The position numbers and the translations under genes were made by a program. The notes under the pieces were generated by a model. It was not told the DNA's origin, did no database searches, and worked only from the letters and a program-made list of their open reading frames with translations. This document shows positions 10,859 to 24,099 of a DNA stretch of 64,000 nt, piece by piece (the stretch's first letter is position 1; each line of letters starts with the position of its first letter). Location: assembly GCA_003550305.1 (NCBI GenBank), contig QKYT01000302.1:40203-104202 (forward strand), given 5' to 3'. Source of the stretch: Glomus cerebriforme. Taxonomy: Eukaryota > Glomeromycota > Glomeromycetes > Glomerales > Glomeraceae.

Positions 10859-13800
10859 ATGGCTTCGTCTTCTTTAAATGTTCCATTGGCTTTTTGGGCT
10901 AACTTACCTACTGCCCCTGTAACTACTGTTGCTTACAAAGAAGGGCACATCGTTACTGGTCTTGAAGACGGTCACATTTGGATATATCGTTGTATCTTCA
11001 ATGAACAAGGATCTCCGCAGGTGAATTTTAAATAACCTCCACATTATATATTAATGTTTTCTTACCTATATTATACACAATGATACATCCTTTTGATTAG
11101 TTTAATTTTAGTGTTGTAATATAAAAAAGTACTTACTATTACTCCATATACAATAATATATTTGTTATCATATTTTCTTCTTTTTCAATTATATATTTTT
11201 TTTTATCTAAGTTTAGATTTTTTTATAATGTCTTTACAAAAAAATTAGTTGCAACATAAAATATTATGTGTTGGTCATAAATCTTCGATCACCGCTTTAA
11301 CAATTATAAAAGGTCAAACTGATGGTTGTGCTGGAAACGATTATGTACTGATAAGCGCCTCAGAAGATGGGTAAATAAACAATTTTTTTTTTTTTTTTTG
11401 TTTTTGGTTTGTTTTTGGTTTGATCTGTTATATTATATACATATTAATCGTTAAATAATATCGGAATATATGAATCATATAGGGAGGTTATTAAGTGGGG
11501 TTTGTTAGATGGAAGATGTCTTACGGCTATGCCTAAAGCTCTCGATGGAACTATAAAAAGTTTAAAACCACTAGCCGAATATTCTCAGGTAATTTATAAA
11601 ATTCGATTTTTTTTTTAAATTGATTATATTAAATAGTTTTTTTCTTTTTAAATTATAGACGGCAAAATTTCTTTTATGCTCTGGATTTTCGGGTGAGATA
11701 ACTATATTAAATTGCACAACACTAGAGGTAGAGTTATTTTTTTTTTTTTTTTTTATTGAGGATTTTATGTGGTTCTTGATAAGTAATTTATAATTTCTAA
11801 TATTAGATTGTGCGAATTTGGGGCGGTCATAATGACTGGGTTACTTGCACCCCTTTTTACGATTCAGGTAAATAAAATTTATGTCCAATATCATTATTTC
11901 TAATCTATAATTTTGTATTAAATATTTTGATTAAATTTAGATGCACGTCAGATAAGATTATTAACTTCAAATTTCAATGGAATTTTAAAAATATGGACAT
12001 TTGATGAATCAAAATATACTATCAGAAAAGATTATGATAATGTTGGGTTACTAGATGCTCAGGGAGATAAAATATTAGAATTAATTAGCAATCCATATGA
12101 TATTGGCGTTATATTAGCAATAACGAAAAGTTATGCTATAGTATGTAGGGCGAAATTTAATGTTCTATTTTTTTTTTTTTTTTAATTGTCAAAAATATAT
12201 AAATATTTATTTATTCGAGAATTATTTATTTAGGTATTTACAATACGTCGAGGGAAAATGGTTAATTTTCAACGCATCCGAATTTCAAAAGAAGGAATTT
12301 ATTGGGCAAGTGGAATTTTCTTATTGAAAAACCGAGTATTATTATGGAGTCAGGTAAAGAATATTAAACTCTTATGCAAGCTTAAAATCATTAAATTATA
12401 TATTAACAATTATTTTTGGAGTGCAGTCAGGCAATGCTTATTTATATTCAATACCATCTACGGAAAGAAAATTTTCACCAGAAAATGCTCATTTGCATAT
12501 AAAGCCAAGCCTAATTCGAAGGTCATCTTTACCAAATTTACAAAAGTCTATCGTCGAAAAATTACCAAATTCGACTCAGTCAAGGTTAGGGAAAATATAT
12601 TAAGACTATATTTTGATGCTAAAAAATAATTTATCTTTACAAGTGATATATATTCCTTTTTTTTTTTAATAGACCACAATTATTGGAAATTGTTTGTTCA
12701 GATAACGAAGATATTACGGGGTTTGCTGTTACAACTGTATTTGCATTAACGGGTATTGATGGAAAGACATCTAGTTGGTATTTAATTACTTTCCGTAATC
12801 AAATAAATGGAACCTCCTTTGCATTCAAGTCATTATCACCGACAGTACAAGAACCTGGAATATGCGAGAACAATTATCATATTCGGGAATCAAGATGGCC
12901 TTCTGGCAAGTTCATAAAATTTTCTTAATGGTCAATAATGATATTATCGTGTGCACTTTGAATAGATTTTAGTTAGCTTACTTTTTGATATTTTAAAAAA
13001 CAAAAATAACCAACTTATTATTAAACTATAATGGTTTATAAAAAAAAATGTTAATATTTATTTATTTATTTTTTTTTTTTAGAAACTTACTTGACTGACA
13101 TATGGAAATTAAAACATCAGAATGATAATATTACAGTCACAACTATGGTGTATGATGATTATTTAGCTATTGGATATGGTCTGTACGAATATTGAATTTG
13201 TTTATTTTGTTTCCATATTTATATTTATATTGCATTACTAAAATGAATTTATTTTGAAATTTTTTTTATAGAGCGCGGAGAAATTCATCTCATACCATTA
13301 TCAATTGCGTTAGTACAATCCGATTCGGATGCACCAAATTCAACCTCGACATCGAACTTGATTCTTAAATTAAAGGGTCATATAGGTAGAGTTACTTGTT
13401 TATATACACCAAATTCACAAAACTTTGGAAACAAATATCTTTTATCCGGTGGTGAAGATTGCTCAGTAAGAATATGGAATTTGGAGTAAGTTATTTGATA
13501 ATAAATTACTTATTTTATTTTGGTTATTATATAATAATTTTCGTACCATTATTTATTTGAAGCTTTTGTTTTGTGAAATAGAGGAAAGAAGCTTGCTTCT
13601 TTTAGGTATCATAGTCAGTACGTTACTCATTTTTTTGAGCCTCCTAGTGATGAGTGTCAGAGAATTAAAAAATGTGTAATATCTATGGCCAAAGATAATT
13701 CCTTGACTATTATATCTTTGGAAGAATTGAGCTGGTAAATTTCTACCTTTATTTTGTTATTGACTATTACCATACATCTTATTAATTATATTTTAATATA

Positions 13801-16702
13801 GCTTATATGTATTTGGAGGTTATCCATATCCATTGAACAAAATTCAATGGAGAATTTCTGAAGGTTTTATAGTTTTACTTTATAAAGATGACTCAGCTCA
13901 CATTTGGCAGGTTTTGTACTCATTTTTTTTTTAAAAAAAAAGGCTCTTTGGTTATAATTATTTCTAATTATTTCCTGTTTTTAGATAAAGACATTAGAGC
14001 TTTTTCAAATAGTCAAAGGTTCAGCTGCAAGAGAGATGTTAAGAGATAAATCATGGAAGACAAGGTTTGATATTTATTAAATATTCCTCTAAGGAAAAGG
14101 ATTATTATTAACATTTAATTTATTTATAGCTCAGCAAAGAAACAAATGGAGTTTATTACAAACAAAACTTTAACATCTTTTACAGATAATTCAGAAAATG
14201 ATGGTAAATCTTTGTCTTTTCTTTTTTTTTTATTCACATATTCATATTCTAACTATGCATACTCTTCTTTCTAATGACAATAACAATAATAGGCATAACC
14301 TTTCTTCAAATATTTACAATAAATATCAAACAACTTATTAATGACATTTATCATTATCATGTGTCACAGCTTGGTTCAAAACCTAATTTTACAAATGGAA
14401 TAATTGAAGATTTTGATGAAAAGCCATCAACAATGTCTAAGATATTTTCATGGACAACTGGTGGAGCTGTGCAATCATCATCAGTTGCTTCTACATCTCC
14501 TTCAGCTGAGTTAGAAACTAAAGCTATTGATGCTAGCACAGTTCAGGTTATTGTATCCACTCTGATGACGTGGGAAATTGATAGTTCTTTGGATAAATTA
14601 TGTGCAGAGAAATTAGGGTTAAAGAAACCTTTAAACCGAGTGACATTTGGATTAAGGGGGTAAACAAAATTTTTTTGAACCTTTTTTTATATTTCTTTTT
14701 TTTTTTTTCATTTGCTAATGATGATTAATAATCTAATAGGGCAAATGGTAATATGTCATTTTCTGCTCCTTCTCCTGATGATGGTGCAGCAATATGGAAA
14801 ATCTCACAAACTATGACAGCCTCACTTCTATTATCGATTGTTGGTCTAACACGTTCATTCCTTTCCATGAAAGGTACATTTTATTTTTCTTTCATTTGAT
14901 TTTCAAATGTACTTACATAATCTATAATTACATAGGCTTGGAAAAATATACAAGTGATATTATAACACACTATGGATCATCGCTACAAGAACTTGTTGGG
15001 AAACAATATTATCATTCTTCTCTTGCATTTCATGCTAAATATTTTCAGGATCCAATTGGTAAGTTTAATATTATTTAATCGAAATTAAATTAATTTTCTT
15101 ATTAATCTATTAATAATTTTTATAATAGAGGATATAAGATTGTCAGCAAGAACTCTTTTTTCATCAGCCTTAAATAATATGCCACCTTCAGAATTACAAT
15201 CAATAATTGACTACTGGAAGCAATTTTGTGAGTTTGCACTTTCAATACAATAAAAAAATAGTAGTCACGGTTTACTTATTTATTTCCTAATTGATTCGAT
15301 TAAGTACCTGCAGTAACTTCTCCCGATATGTACACTAATCAGTATATGGCTAGATCAACTATATTACTTGGAATGATCGGTGCCGATTATCCTAAATTAT
15401 TATCAAAAACGTTTGTATATTTTTATTTTTATATGGTACTTGAATTATCATAATCATAAATTGAATTTGTTTGTTTTTAGTGTTGCGAGGAATATTGCAC
15501 TTTCATTGGTATTATTATTACATGATGGTTCCAAATTATCACATCGATTAGCTGCACTTGAATTATGTGGTAGAGGATTTTCAACATGGGAGCCTCATAT
15601 CCTTTAATATTTATATATTTTATTTAATGAAAAAAAAAAATTAATTAATTATATCCTTAACTTTTAAAATTTTTTGTTGATACATTTTGATGCAGTGGCA
15701 GTGTTGAATACATTATTTGCATTAGCGATAGAGACAGATACTAATACAGCAAGCATCAAAGCAATGGCACAAAAAGCCATATTTCAAATATCCGCCGTTA
15801 ATACACCATTATGTATATCAACATTAACATGTGATACAATTGATTCAACGAAACCGGCAGAAAAATCAGGATTTTTAAAATTAATATCATTATTTATACG
15901 TAGAAAACCATTAGTATTATATACAAATTTATCTGGATTAGTTGAGGCAGTAGTAAAATCCCTGGATCCTAATATACCAAAAATGAGAGATGCTGTATTA
16001 CAAACCACAACAAGTGTATTACACGATTTAGTTAAAACATTTCCTTCAGTTACTTTTCATGGTGGATCACAAAAATTAGCTGTTGGTACACTTGAAGGAG
16101 CTTCAATAATTTATGATTTAAGAACTGCAACTAGATGGCATGTATTAGAGGTAAGCCAATACGGAAAGGAGTCATATCTTTGTTTAGGGAATAAATTTTA
16201 TTTGTGAAACTTATTAGATATTATTTTCCAAAAAAATATATGTTTTTAGGGGCATACAAAACCAGTTACAGCAGTAACATTTTCAGGAGATGGACGATTG
16301 ATTGTATCATGTTCATTGGAAGAAGGTACAGTAAGAGTATGGAATCCGAGTCCTGGATTTCTAGGAATGATAGCAGGATCATTAACGAATGGTAGTGGAG
16401 GAAATAGTAATGGAAAGTCAAAAACGGATGTTGCCAAAGGATTTAAAACACCTTTATCAAGTTCTATTAAACCTTCTAAAACATTTGGTTTTAATCTTGG
16501 TGAAGATGGTAAGTTTGTTGACTATATTTTAAATTACATGAATTATTATTTATGTGTTTATTTGTTAATTTATTTTTGATTGCATTTAAATTTAGCACAT
16601 TTATCAGTTAATTCAATATTGGAATCTGTTTATTTTGAATGGGCAGCTGAAAGAACAGTAAAATTATTTGTTAAAGATTCCATTATGTCATTTAATATAT
16701 AG
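10859..16702 (+). CDS. WDR7: WDR7 / rabconnectin-3 beta, V-ATPase regulator with WD40 repeats
   Basis: Twenty-four exons encode 1244 aa (3735 nt). Exon ends: 10859-11020, 11249-11370, 11483-11588, 11659-11727, 11807-11867, 11941-12140, 12234-12353, 12427-12584, 12673-12905, 13083-13178, 13272-13485, 13582-13734, 13802-13910, 13985-14064, 14130-14203, 14293-14659, 14740-14873, 14936-15058, 15129-15227, 15305-15410, 15481-15596, 15684-16150, 16250-16508, 16596-16702. N-terminal WD40 repeats (VRIWGGHNDWVTC, LKIWTF, LLSGGEDCSVRIWNLE) are followed by the family block HFFEPPSDECQRIKKCVI, an alpha-helical middle, the block CGRGFSTWEPHFDAVAVL, and two C-terminal WD repeats (GHTKPVTAVTFSGDGR, VRVWNPSPG). 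With DMXL proteins (Rav1 in yeast) WDR7 promotes V-ATPase assembly. Two introns are non-standard: a GC-AG intron (12906-13082) and an AT-AC intron (15597-15683). Start chosen at the ATG giving MASSSLNVPLAFW. Confidence 0.9.
12906..13082 (+). other. GC-AG intron in WDR7
   Basis: Donor is GCAAGT after CCTTCTG and the acceptor is a poly-T tract ending in AG; joining G to AA restores the codon GAA and gives the frame ETYLTDIW. GC donors with an otherwise perfect consensus are known minor variants of ordinary introns. Confidence 0.8.
15597..15683 (+). other. AT-AC minor-class (U12-type) intron in WDR7
   Basis: The intron begins ATATCCTTT, a full match to the minor-spliceosome donor consensus, carries TCCTTAAC (15654-15661), a full match to the U12 branch-site consensus, and ends in AC (TTGATAC). 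Splicing C to AT gives CAT and the protein junction WEPHFDAVAVL, matching the family pattern GRGFxxWEPxxDxxAVL. The summed WDR7 model is in frame only with this phase. Confidence 0.85.
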
Positions 16703-17351
16703 AGCATGTGATTTATTATTTATTTTAGTTTTATAAAAATAATATCTTGAATTTATATTTTTAAATTTGTATTAATTCATTATGTAAGAAATATTAGGTA
16801 TTACAATTGTTTAAAATATTACTACTTGTTTTATAAAGAATTTGATAAAATTTATAAATAATTTAACTAGAAATAATTATAAAGTTTTTTTTAAAAAGAA
16901 ATGATATCAATCATTATTATCAAATAGACAATAAATATAGTTTCAAATTTCACAGGAAGTTATATCTGATATATATTTTTTTTTTGAGGTATAATAAAAT
17001 TTGCACTCGTCATTTTTATTTAAATATCAATAATTAGCCAATCACATAGCCATTTTTAATCTATAACTAAATTTTAACATATTCAGGCATCAAAGATATT
17101 TCTACAGTAACTGCATAAATACATATTTTGCAACTAGAAAACTAGTCCTAGTCGCCGTTTTCATATCCTGCGCAAAAGTTTTCGGATTCATACAACAATG
17201 GCAAACGTCTAAAGTTTATTGCTAGGAATAGATCTCAAAAAGTTAGACCTCAAGAAGGCAACTAACTACTTTTTCCTAATTTGCAAATAATATAGATAAT
17301 ACAATCCCCAGTAAAAACCAGGCGAATTTTACGTGTTAAATGAAAAGCTTA
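16703..17351. other. Intergenic region downstream of WDR7
   Basis: WDR7 3' UTR and AT-rich DNA up to about 17040. From 17100 the base composition becomes less AT-rich, leading into the possible orphan exons that start at 17352. No gene supported here. Confidence 0.45.
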
Positions 17352-17916
17352 ATGGAAAGCCAATTAACTTTTCGAGTTTGGCAACGGAAAATTAGTCCCA
17401 TTCCTCAAGCCCCTTACACCAGAGAAAAGGTTGTTTCAGAGATAGCAGGCAACTTGGAACATCGAAACTCAACAGAATGCTGGCGTGACTACATCGTAAG
17501 GTGTTTTTAATTTCAATGTTGAGAGAGAAGTAAAAAATTCTAGCACCGTCACACCAAAACAAACAGATCGTTATCTGGACATACAACAAAATTGAACCTT
17601 CCAACTTCTAGGGTCAACTCTAGTCCAATTTTTTTGTTGAGGTTTATAACGTCTCAAATCAGCTTTCGAATATATAGATAAAAGATTCAGAGAAGAAGTT
17701 TTTGCAGAAGGAAAATCCGTGGAACTTAAGCAGATTCATTCATGGTGGTGGTTCGAAAACAATTTAGTATACCATTTCCAACATGGATGGAAAGATCGGG
17801 AGATTTTACCAGATTTCATCTTAAATGTTATGATTGATTCACAGGGTAATTCATTATTTCCACAATTACAGCAACGGTCACGTTCATCATCACATATATT
17901 TAGGCGACGTAGCTAA
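17352..17916 (+). pseudogene. Possible decayed or unrecognised gene (orphan exons)
   Basis: Two stretches read like real protein. An ATG at 17352 opens MESQLTFRVWQRKISPIP and QAPYTREKVVSEIAGNLE, ending TECWRDYI at a good donor (GTAAGG at 17496) with an acceptor at 17541-17543. A second stretch, about 17651-17916, reads LKSAFEYIDKRFREEVFAEG, then HSWWWFENNLVYHFQHGWKD, and ends RSSSHIFRRRS with a stop. The amino-acid composition is balanced, unlike AT-driven noise. I could not join them in one frame: the part between needs a one-base shift or an intron without clear signals, so this is either a pseudogene or an incompletely understood gene. No family was recognised. Confidence 0.35.
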
Positions 17917-19487
17917 TCAGTGAATTAGTAATGTAACTTAAAATGTTTGCTAGATTATTTTATATTGTTATAACTTTTTCTCTCTAATTCTGAGTGTAGA
18001 GCTTGTAGTATTTCACATCACATGTTACCTTAGACATTTTTATTTTTCTGGGTTTATGATTTCTAACTGTGATTTTGAGATCGATGCTATTGATACTGCG
18101 CCACCATTAGGATCAAAAACCCTGACTCGATATAATTGCGCAATTCACGGTAGGAAAACAACATAAATTTTCGGCGGGCTTTAATGAGGTAATGTTAAAT
18201 TATTTCTTACACTTCATGTTTCACATAAGCGTAACTGACGACCATTTTTATTTTATCCAGGATATTAATGATGAAGTTAATGTTGGGATAACATATTAGT
18301 TTAGAAAAATGAAAAACTGGTGTGATTTGCAGACATTAATATAGAACATCATTTTACTTTATCAGTGTATCATAGCTATGAGCCAGATCATATAATTTAT
18401 TTTCTGTATCGATAAAGCTGACTGGTGGTCGATTTTCCATATGTGTAATAAATCACGTCTTATCTGTTATTATAATACTATTATGCAATTATGAAGATCA
18501 TGTGATGACTATGATCACGTGAGCATAAAATAAGAAAAATATAGCCTTTTTTTAATTACACAAAAGATTATAATAGCGTAAAAAAAAGGATTTTTGCTAG
18601 TATCTTTATAAACATAACATTCTGTCTCCGAAAATGAATATTAATTTTCACCGCAGTGCATTTTTTTTCATATGGTCAGTTGAAACCTCAAATTAGAAAT
18701 TATCCCAAACAAGTTTAATAAAAAAGATTTCCGTGCAATATGTTATGAAAGCAAATGATCGAAGGTAATCATTTGCGTAAATTTATCATATGGGTAAAAC
18801 TAATACTAATAGAATATAAATCATGTCTTGAACCGTTACAATTTGCATCACTTACACAAAAAAAGAATTATTTATTTATTTGTACGAAAAAAAAATTTAA
18901 TTTTAAAAGGAATTATAATTCGTTTCAGATTGGCAAATTTGGAAATTTATTATTATCGAAATATCAAATCGTACAAATTTTATTTGATATCTTGATTGGA
19001 TTCGATTGCCGATCTATTTGGATTTATAGTCCGTACCCGGATTAGAAGTGAAAATGTAGTGTGTGGCCAAATTTAAATTCACGTGATCTAACTCGTTAAT
19101 TTACAGTGATTAGGTTTTATATAAATTTTTTGGCGTTTAAAAAATTTTTGGGGGGGATACAATTTTAATAAAACTGAAAAATACTAATTTAAAAGGAGAA
19201 ATAAGTAAATAATAACCAAACAAAACTAATAAAACTATAAAACCAAATACTCTACACGAATAATTTTGACCAATAATAAAGTAAAAACAAAAAGAACCAA
19301 CATACTAGTATATAACATATAAATTCTTTGATGTATGATGAAATAATGTGAATTGGGTGGGAATATATTTATTTAATAAAACGAACAAGTTGATTATAAA
19401 ATAAAAAGTATAAATCAATAAAGCTATAAGGATATAATAAAATAGGTCAAATTACAAACAAAAATAAAATTAATTATTCATATAAGT
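17917..19487. other. Intergenic region, no gene seen
   Basis: About 1.6 kb between the orphan exons and the CDC42 stop. An open frame at 18755-19045 has no coding character. CACGTG E-box hexamers occur at 18516 and a CACGTGAT at 19080. A run of seven G at about 19150 is unusual in this AT-rich sequence. Confidence 0.45.
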
Positions 19488-20598
<1,111 letters not shown>

Positions 20599-21860
20599 GA
20601 TTATTAGATATTATATAAAAATTGTATTTAACCAAAAAAATATATATTTGAGTACCAAAAGGAGCCGCAAAAAGGGGAGAAAATAAAGGTTAAGAAAGGG
20701 AAAAGTGTCGTAAACACTACGGATGTGAGGACTTTTTTTTTAATGAAGTAAAATGTTAATGAAAGGGGTCTAAGCTATCAAGTGTACTTGTCCTTCCTAT
20801 GCTTATATTATGATAACTTACATCTGCAGATGGGCCGATTTAGGCTTGTTTCACTAAATTTTAAATTACCAACGTCACGCAGTCCATATGTCAAGCCATT
20901 TATTAAAATTCGTGGCTAATTGCTAAGCATTTTTTTTTCTTCATCCGAACTGGTCCGTTTTGCAAATGAGGAATTTATTAAAAAGTCCTTTATTCTCTTA
21001 AATTCCGGATTCTTTTTATGTTTGACAGCTTTGTTGTCAAACTTGTAATCGAATATTCTTTGAGATTCCTTCTTATATATTACAATAAATATTCTAATTG
21101 GATATCACTCTTATAATGTGTCACGTTAATTGAATGTTGGGGATCATTTTCCTCATTCATTCCTGAAATCCTTAATTAATCTAATAAATTTGTTTATTCA
21201 AACTTAAATTAATTGACTTTTTCTTGCTTTAAAATATTTTATCAAAACATAAAATCATGTATATATATATATACTTTTTTTTTGAAAAAATTAAACATAA
21301 TGTAATGATTCTAATTTAAAAAATATGGAAGATTTAATACAGAAAAACGGGGGAAATATATTTACAGAATAGAATTTAAAAACACTGTTTTTTCGCGTAT
21401 TTCTCAATATATTTATGAAAGAATGGTTAAATGACTCGATCAGTAATTTTTAATTAATTTTGCGAAAGTTCGAAAAAAAATATTGTTGATTCTAAAAATT
21501 GAAAAACGGAATGAATTAACAATAAAAATCGGATAAAGATGAACAAATCTGAAAATGAATTTAAGTTAATTGAAAATGCTAGTAATACTGCTAAAATACG
21601 GAATTTTCTTAAACACTCTACTACGTGAATACTAAATAAATACCAATAAATATTCATTGCACTTCGTACGCTGCTTAAATATCATTTCTCATGTGTTATT
21701 GAGATTATAATAATCGATGTAATGTAAATACCAAATATAATCGCATATCTCGTCTTTTATTCTAATTAAAATTATCACGTTAATAATAATAAAAATCATA
21801 ATACATACTAATTTCTAAAACATACCTAATAAATAATCGATAATAAAATAAAATAAAGTA
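20599..21860. other. CDC42 upstream region and FBXO21 3' flank
   Basis: About 1.26 kb holding the CDC42 promoter (right of 20598) and the 3' end of the FBXO21-like gene. No coding frame recognised; the frame at 21454-21657 is AT-driven. Confidence 0.45.
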
Positions 21861-24099
21861 TCATCCATGTGGAAACCATTTTGTTGATACTTCATTCATA
21901 ATGTATTTACAACTTTCTGGGTCCCACCGTTCAAAATAACAACCCACTAATTCGGTTGTTACAGGTCCAAGAGCTTTTGCTAATTCCCAGTCTGCCTCAT
22001 CTCCTATATGGTCCCCGTACACGTTTGTCGGAACCATCCTTGATAACCGTTCTGAATCGTATGGTTCAATAACTAAAGTCTTTTGACCACAATATAAAAA
22101 CGAGCCTCGGTGTGTCAATACTTCGTAAAAAGGCTCATTTCGCGGTGACTCAACATCCTAAGGAATAAATATTTATTAAATTAATAGTATATTATATTAT
22201 ACATTGTTTATAACGAATATTTTGAATTTATATTACCGTCCATACGAATTTAGCCACATTTGCTGCAATTTCAGCATTATAAGCTGGAAATAATCAAAAT
22301 ATATATTTCATTTTCTATTTAAAATTCAAAATTTCGTATAAAAATAGAAATGATTACAGTAAACTTAAATTTAACTTAAACTTACTTCTATCCCAGCGAC
22401 ATATTACACCTAGACTATGAAATTTTTTGAAACAAACTACATCACCTACAAAGAATTTAGGATCTTTTTTTCCTAATTGACCACGAATTGATCGACCTGA
22501 AGCATAGTCCCAGTCAATGCGATCATCTTCTTCCAAACCTTCAACATCAGCTTTCACATTTTCAATTAATCTTCGCCACATTCCTTGCTCGGATATCGTT
22601 CCTGTGGCTATATATAATTCGATATCAGATATTGCTACCTTTCCTAATTCATAATCTTCTGGGTATCTATATCTTGCTGCGATAAAAGACCACCAAAAAT
22701 TCATAAGTCTACACATATCTCCAAGTGAACATTCTAAAAAATCTGGTGATCTAATAAAATGTAGTTGCAATGCAGTTCCATAAATGATATCTCGATTATA
22801 TCCTCTAATTGCAGTAAGGCTTTGCCAATAGTCCTGCAAAAATAATCTGAATAATCTTTGTTGTGGAATATATTTATATTCTGGTGTATATGCACCATAA
22901 AACTTAGAACTATGCCTGTCAAATTGTTCGATCGTAAGCACTCCCGTTTCAGAATGTTTCTTAAAATCAATATGATAAATATCATGATCTAATTCTTCTT
23001 CATTTTCGTCCTCTTGATGATCATGATCCATCAATAATGGAGTTGACGAATAAAAATCCCTATACCGAACAAAATGGTACCTTCTAAACGTTAATTTTTC
23101 TCGATCAGAAACAATATCCACATTTTTCATCCCAACCTTTCCCGCCAATGCTTCAAACAAAACAGTCATGACACAAGCTTTGCTTTGTTTTGTCTCCAAA
23201 AGTGGGGTAACCAAGTACAAGAATCTGGTTTCGATATCAAGAACTGAGGCAGTGGATGGATATTTTTCTCCAAAAAATTCGGCCAAACGTTTAAACTTAT
23301 CTAATTGAGATTCAGGAGGATCCTTTTGACAAATTTCATTAAATTCTGCAGCCAATTCGTCAATTTCACGGGTTATATCCGTAACATCAATACGTTCGTT
23401 ATAAAATGAAGCCATTAATGCGAACCCCTCCAAATTAGAAACGTCCAACTCATAATTACGCCATGCTTTCCATTTCTCAATGACACTACTTCGACGAATA
23501 AATTGAAGAGCTCGCTTTGCAAAGTAACAATGAGTGAGAGTTGTCTAGAATAATTTATAAATTACGCGTAATCAACAAATCAAATTTAATTATAAAAATT
23601 GTTTGTATAAAAATGACAAAATACCAATTGATTAACTACCTCATTAGGGTTATCCATAATCCATAATAACATATCACGACAATTATCACCTAATTGCCTC
23701 AATTTTTTCATGTTCGCCAAGTAAAATGGACCACCAGCACTTAATTCATCTAAAATTTCGAACGCCCATCGATCGGTTGCCATTCGTGCGAGGAAAATTT
23801 GTCTCCACCCATCTGCTTTCTTAGGTTTTGACTTCCAGTATTTCCATCTACACGGATTAAAATTATAAAAAATTCAGCAAAATATTAAATAAAAACGAAA
23901 AATTTTGTCAACTATAATGCACGATTTAAACATTCACATAAAAAAAGAACCTTTGCTCGCAAAATTTTTTCCATAAAGATTCCACGTAGCAGGCGTCTCT
24001 CCATAACCTTGAAACTTGTGCGCATCGTGCAACATCTTCTGCCTCTAAATGAAGCAGAATATGTTTAAGGCAAGGGGTTGGGATTTGCGTTCGTGCCAT
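21861..24099 (-). CDS. FBXO21: FBXO21-like F-box protein with transglutaminase-like and YccV domains
   Basis: Five exons (24099-23951, 23847-23625, 23544-22386, 22283-22237, 22157-21861; 1875 nt) encode 624 aa, almost the length of animal FBXO21. The N-terminus is an F-box (about residues 5-50: PTPCLKHILLHLEAEDVARC, AQVSRLWRDACYVESLWKKF) that would bind Skp1 of an SCF ubiquitin ligase. The middle (about 130-300: FKRLAEFFGEKYP, VLDIETRFLYLVTPLLETKQ, MTVLFEALAGKVGM) is the SirB1/transglutaminase-like region of the family. The C-terminal part is a YccV/HspQ-like fold: FFVGDVVCFKKFHSLGVICR with WDR, and later FYEVLTHRGSFLYCGQKTL. Substrate unknown. The first donor (GTTCTT) is weak but the junction restores EQRWKYWKSKP. 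Divergent from PDA1 across 888 bp. Confidence 0.87.

Noticed and set aside
15570..15695. GT-AG alternative for the WDR7 intron
   Set aside because: It keeps frame but removes the conserved GRGFxxWEP stretch and ignores perfect U12 donor and branch sites.
18755..19045. 96-codon open frame on the plus strand
   Set aside because: Lys/Ile/Phe/Asn-rich noise typical of AT-rich DNA; no flanking exon or family match.
21454..21657. 67-codon open frame on the minus strand
   Set aside because: Hydrophobic AT-driven translation in the region between CDC42 and the FBXO21-like gene; nothing supports a gene.
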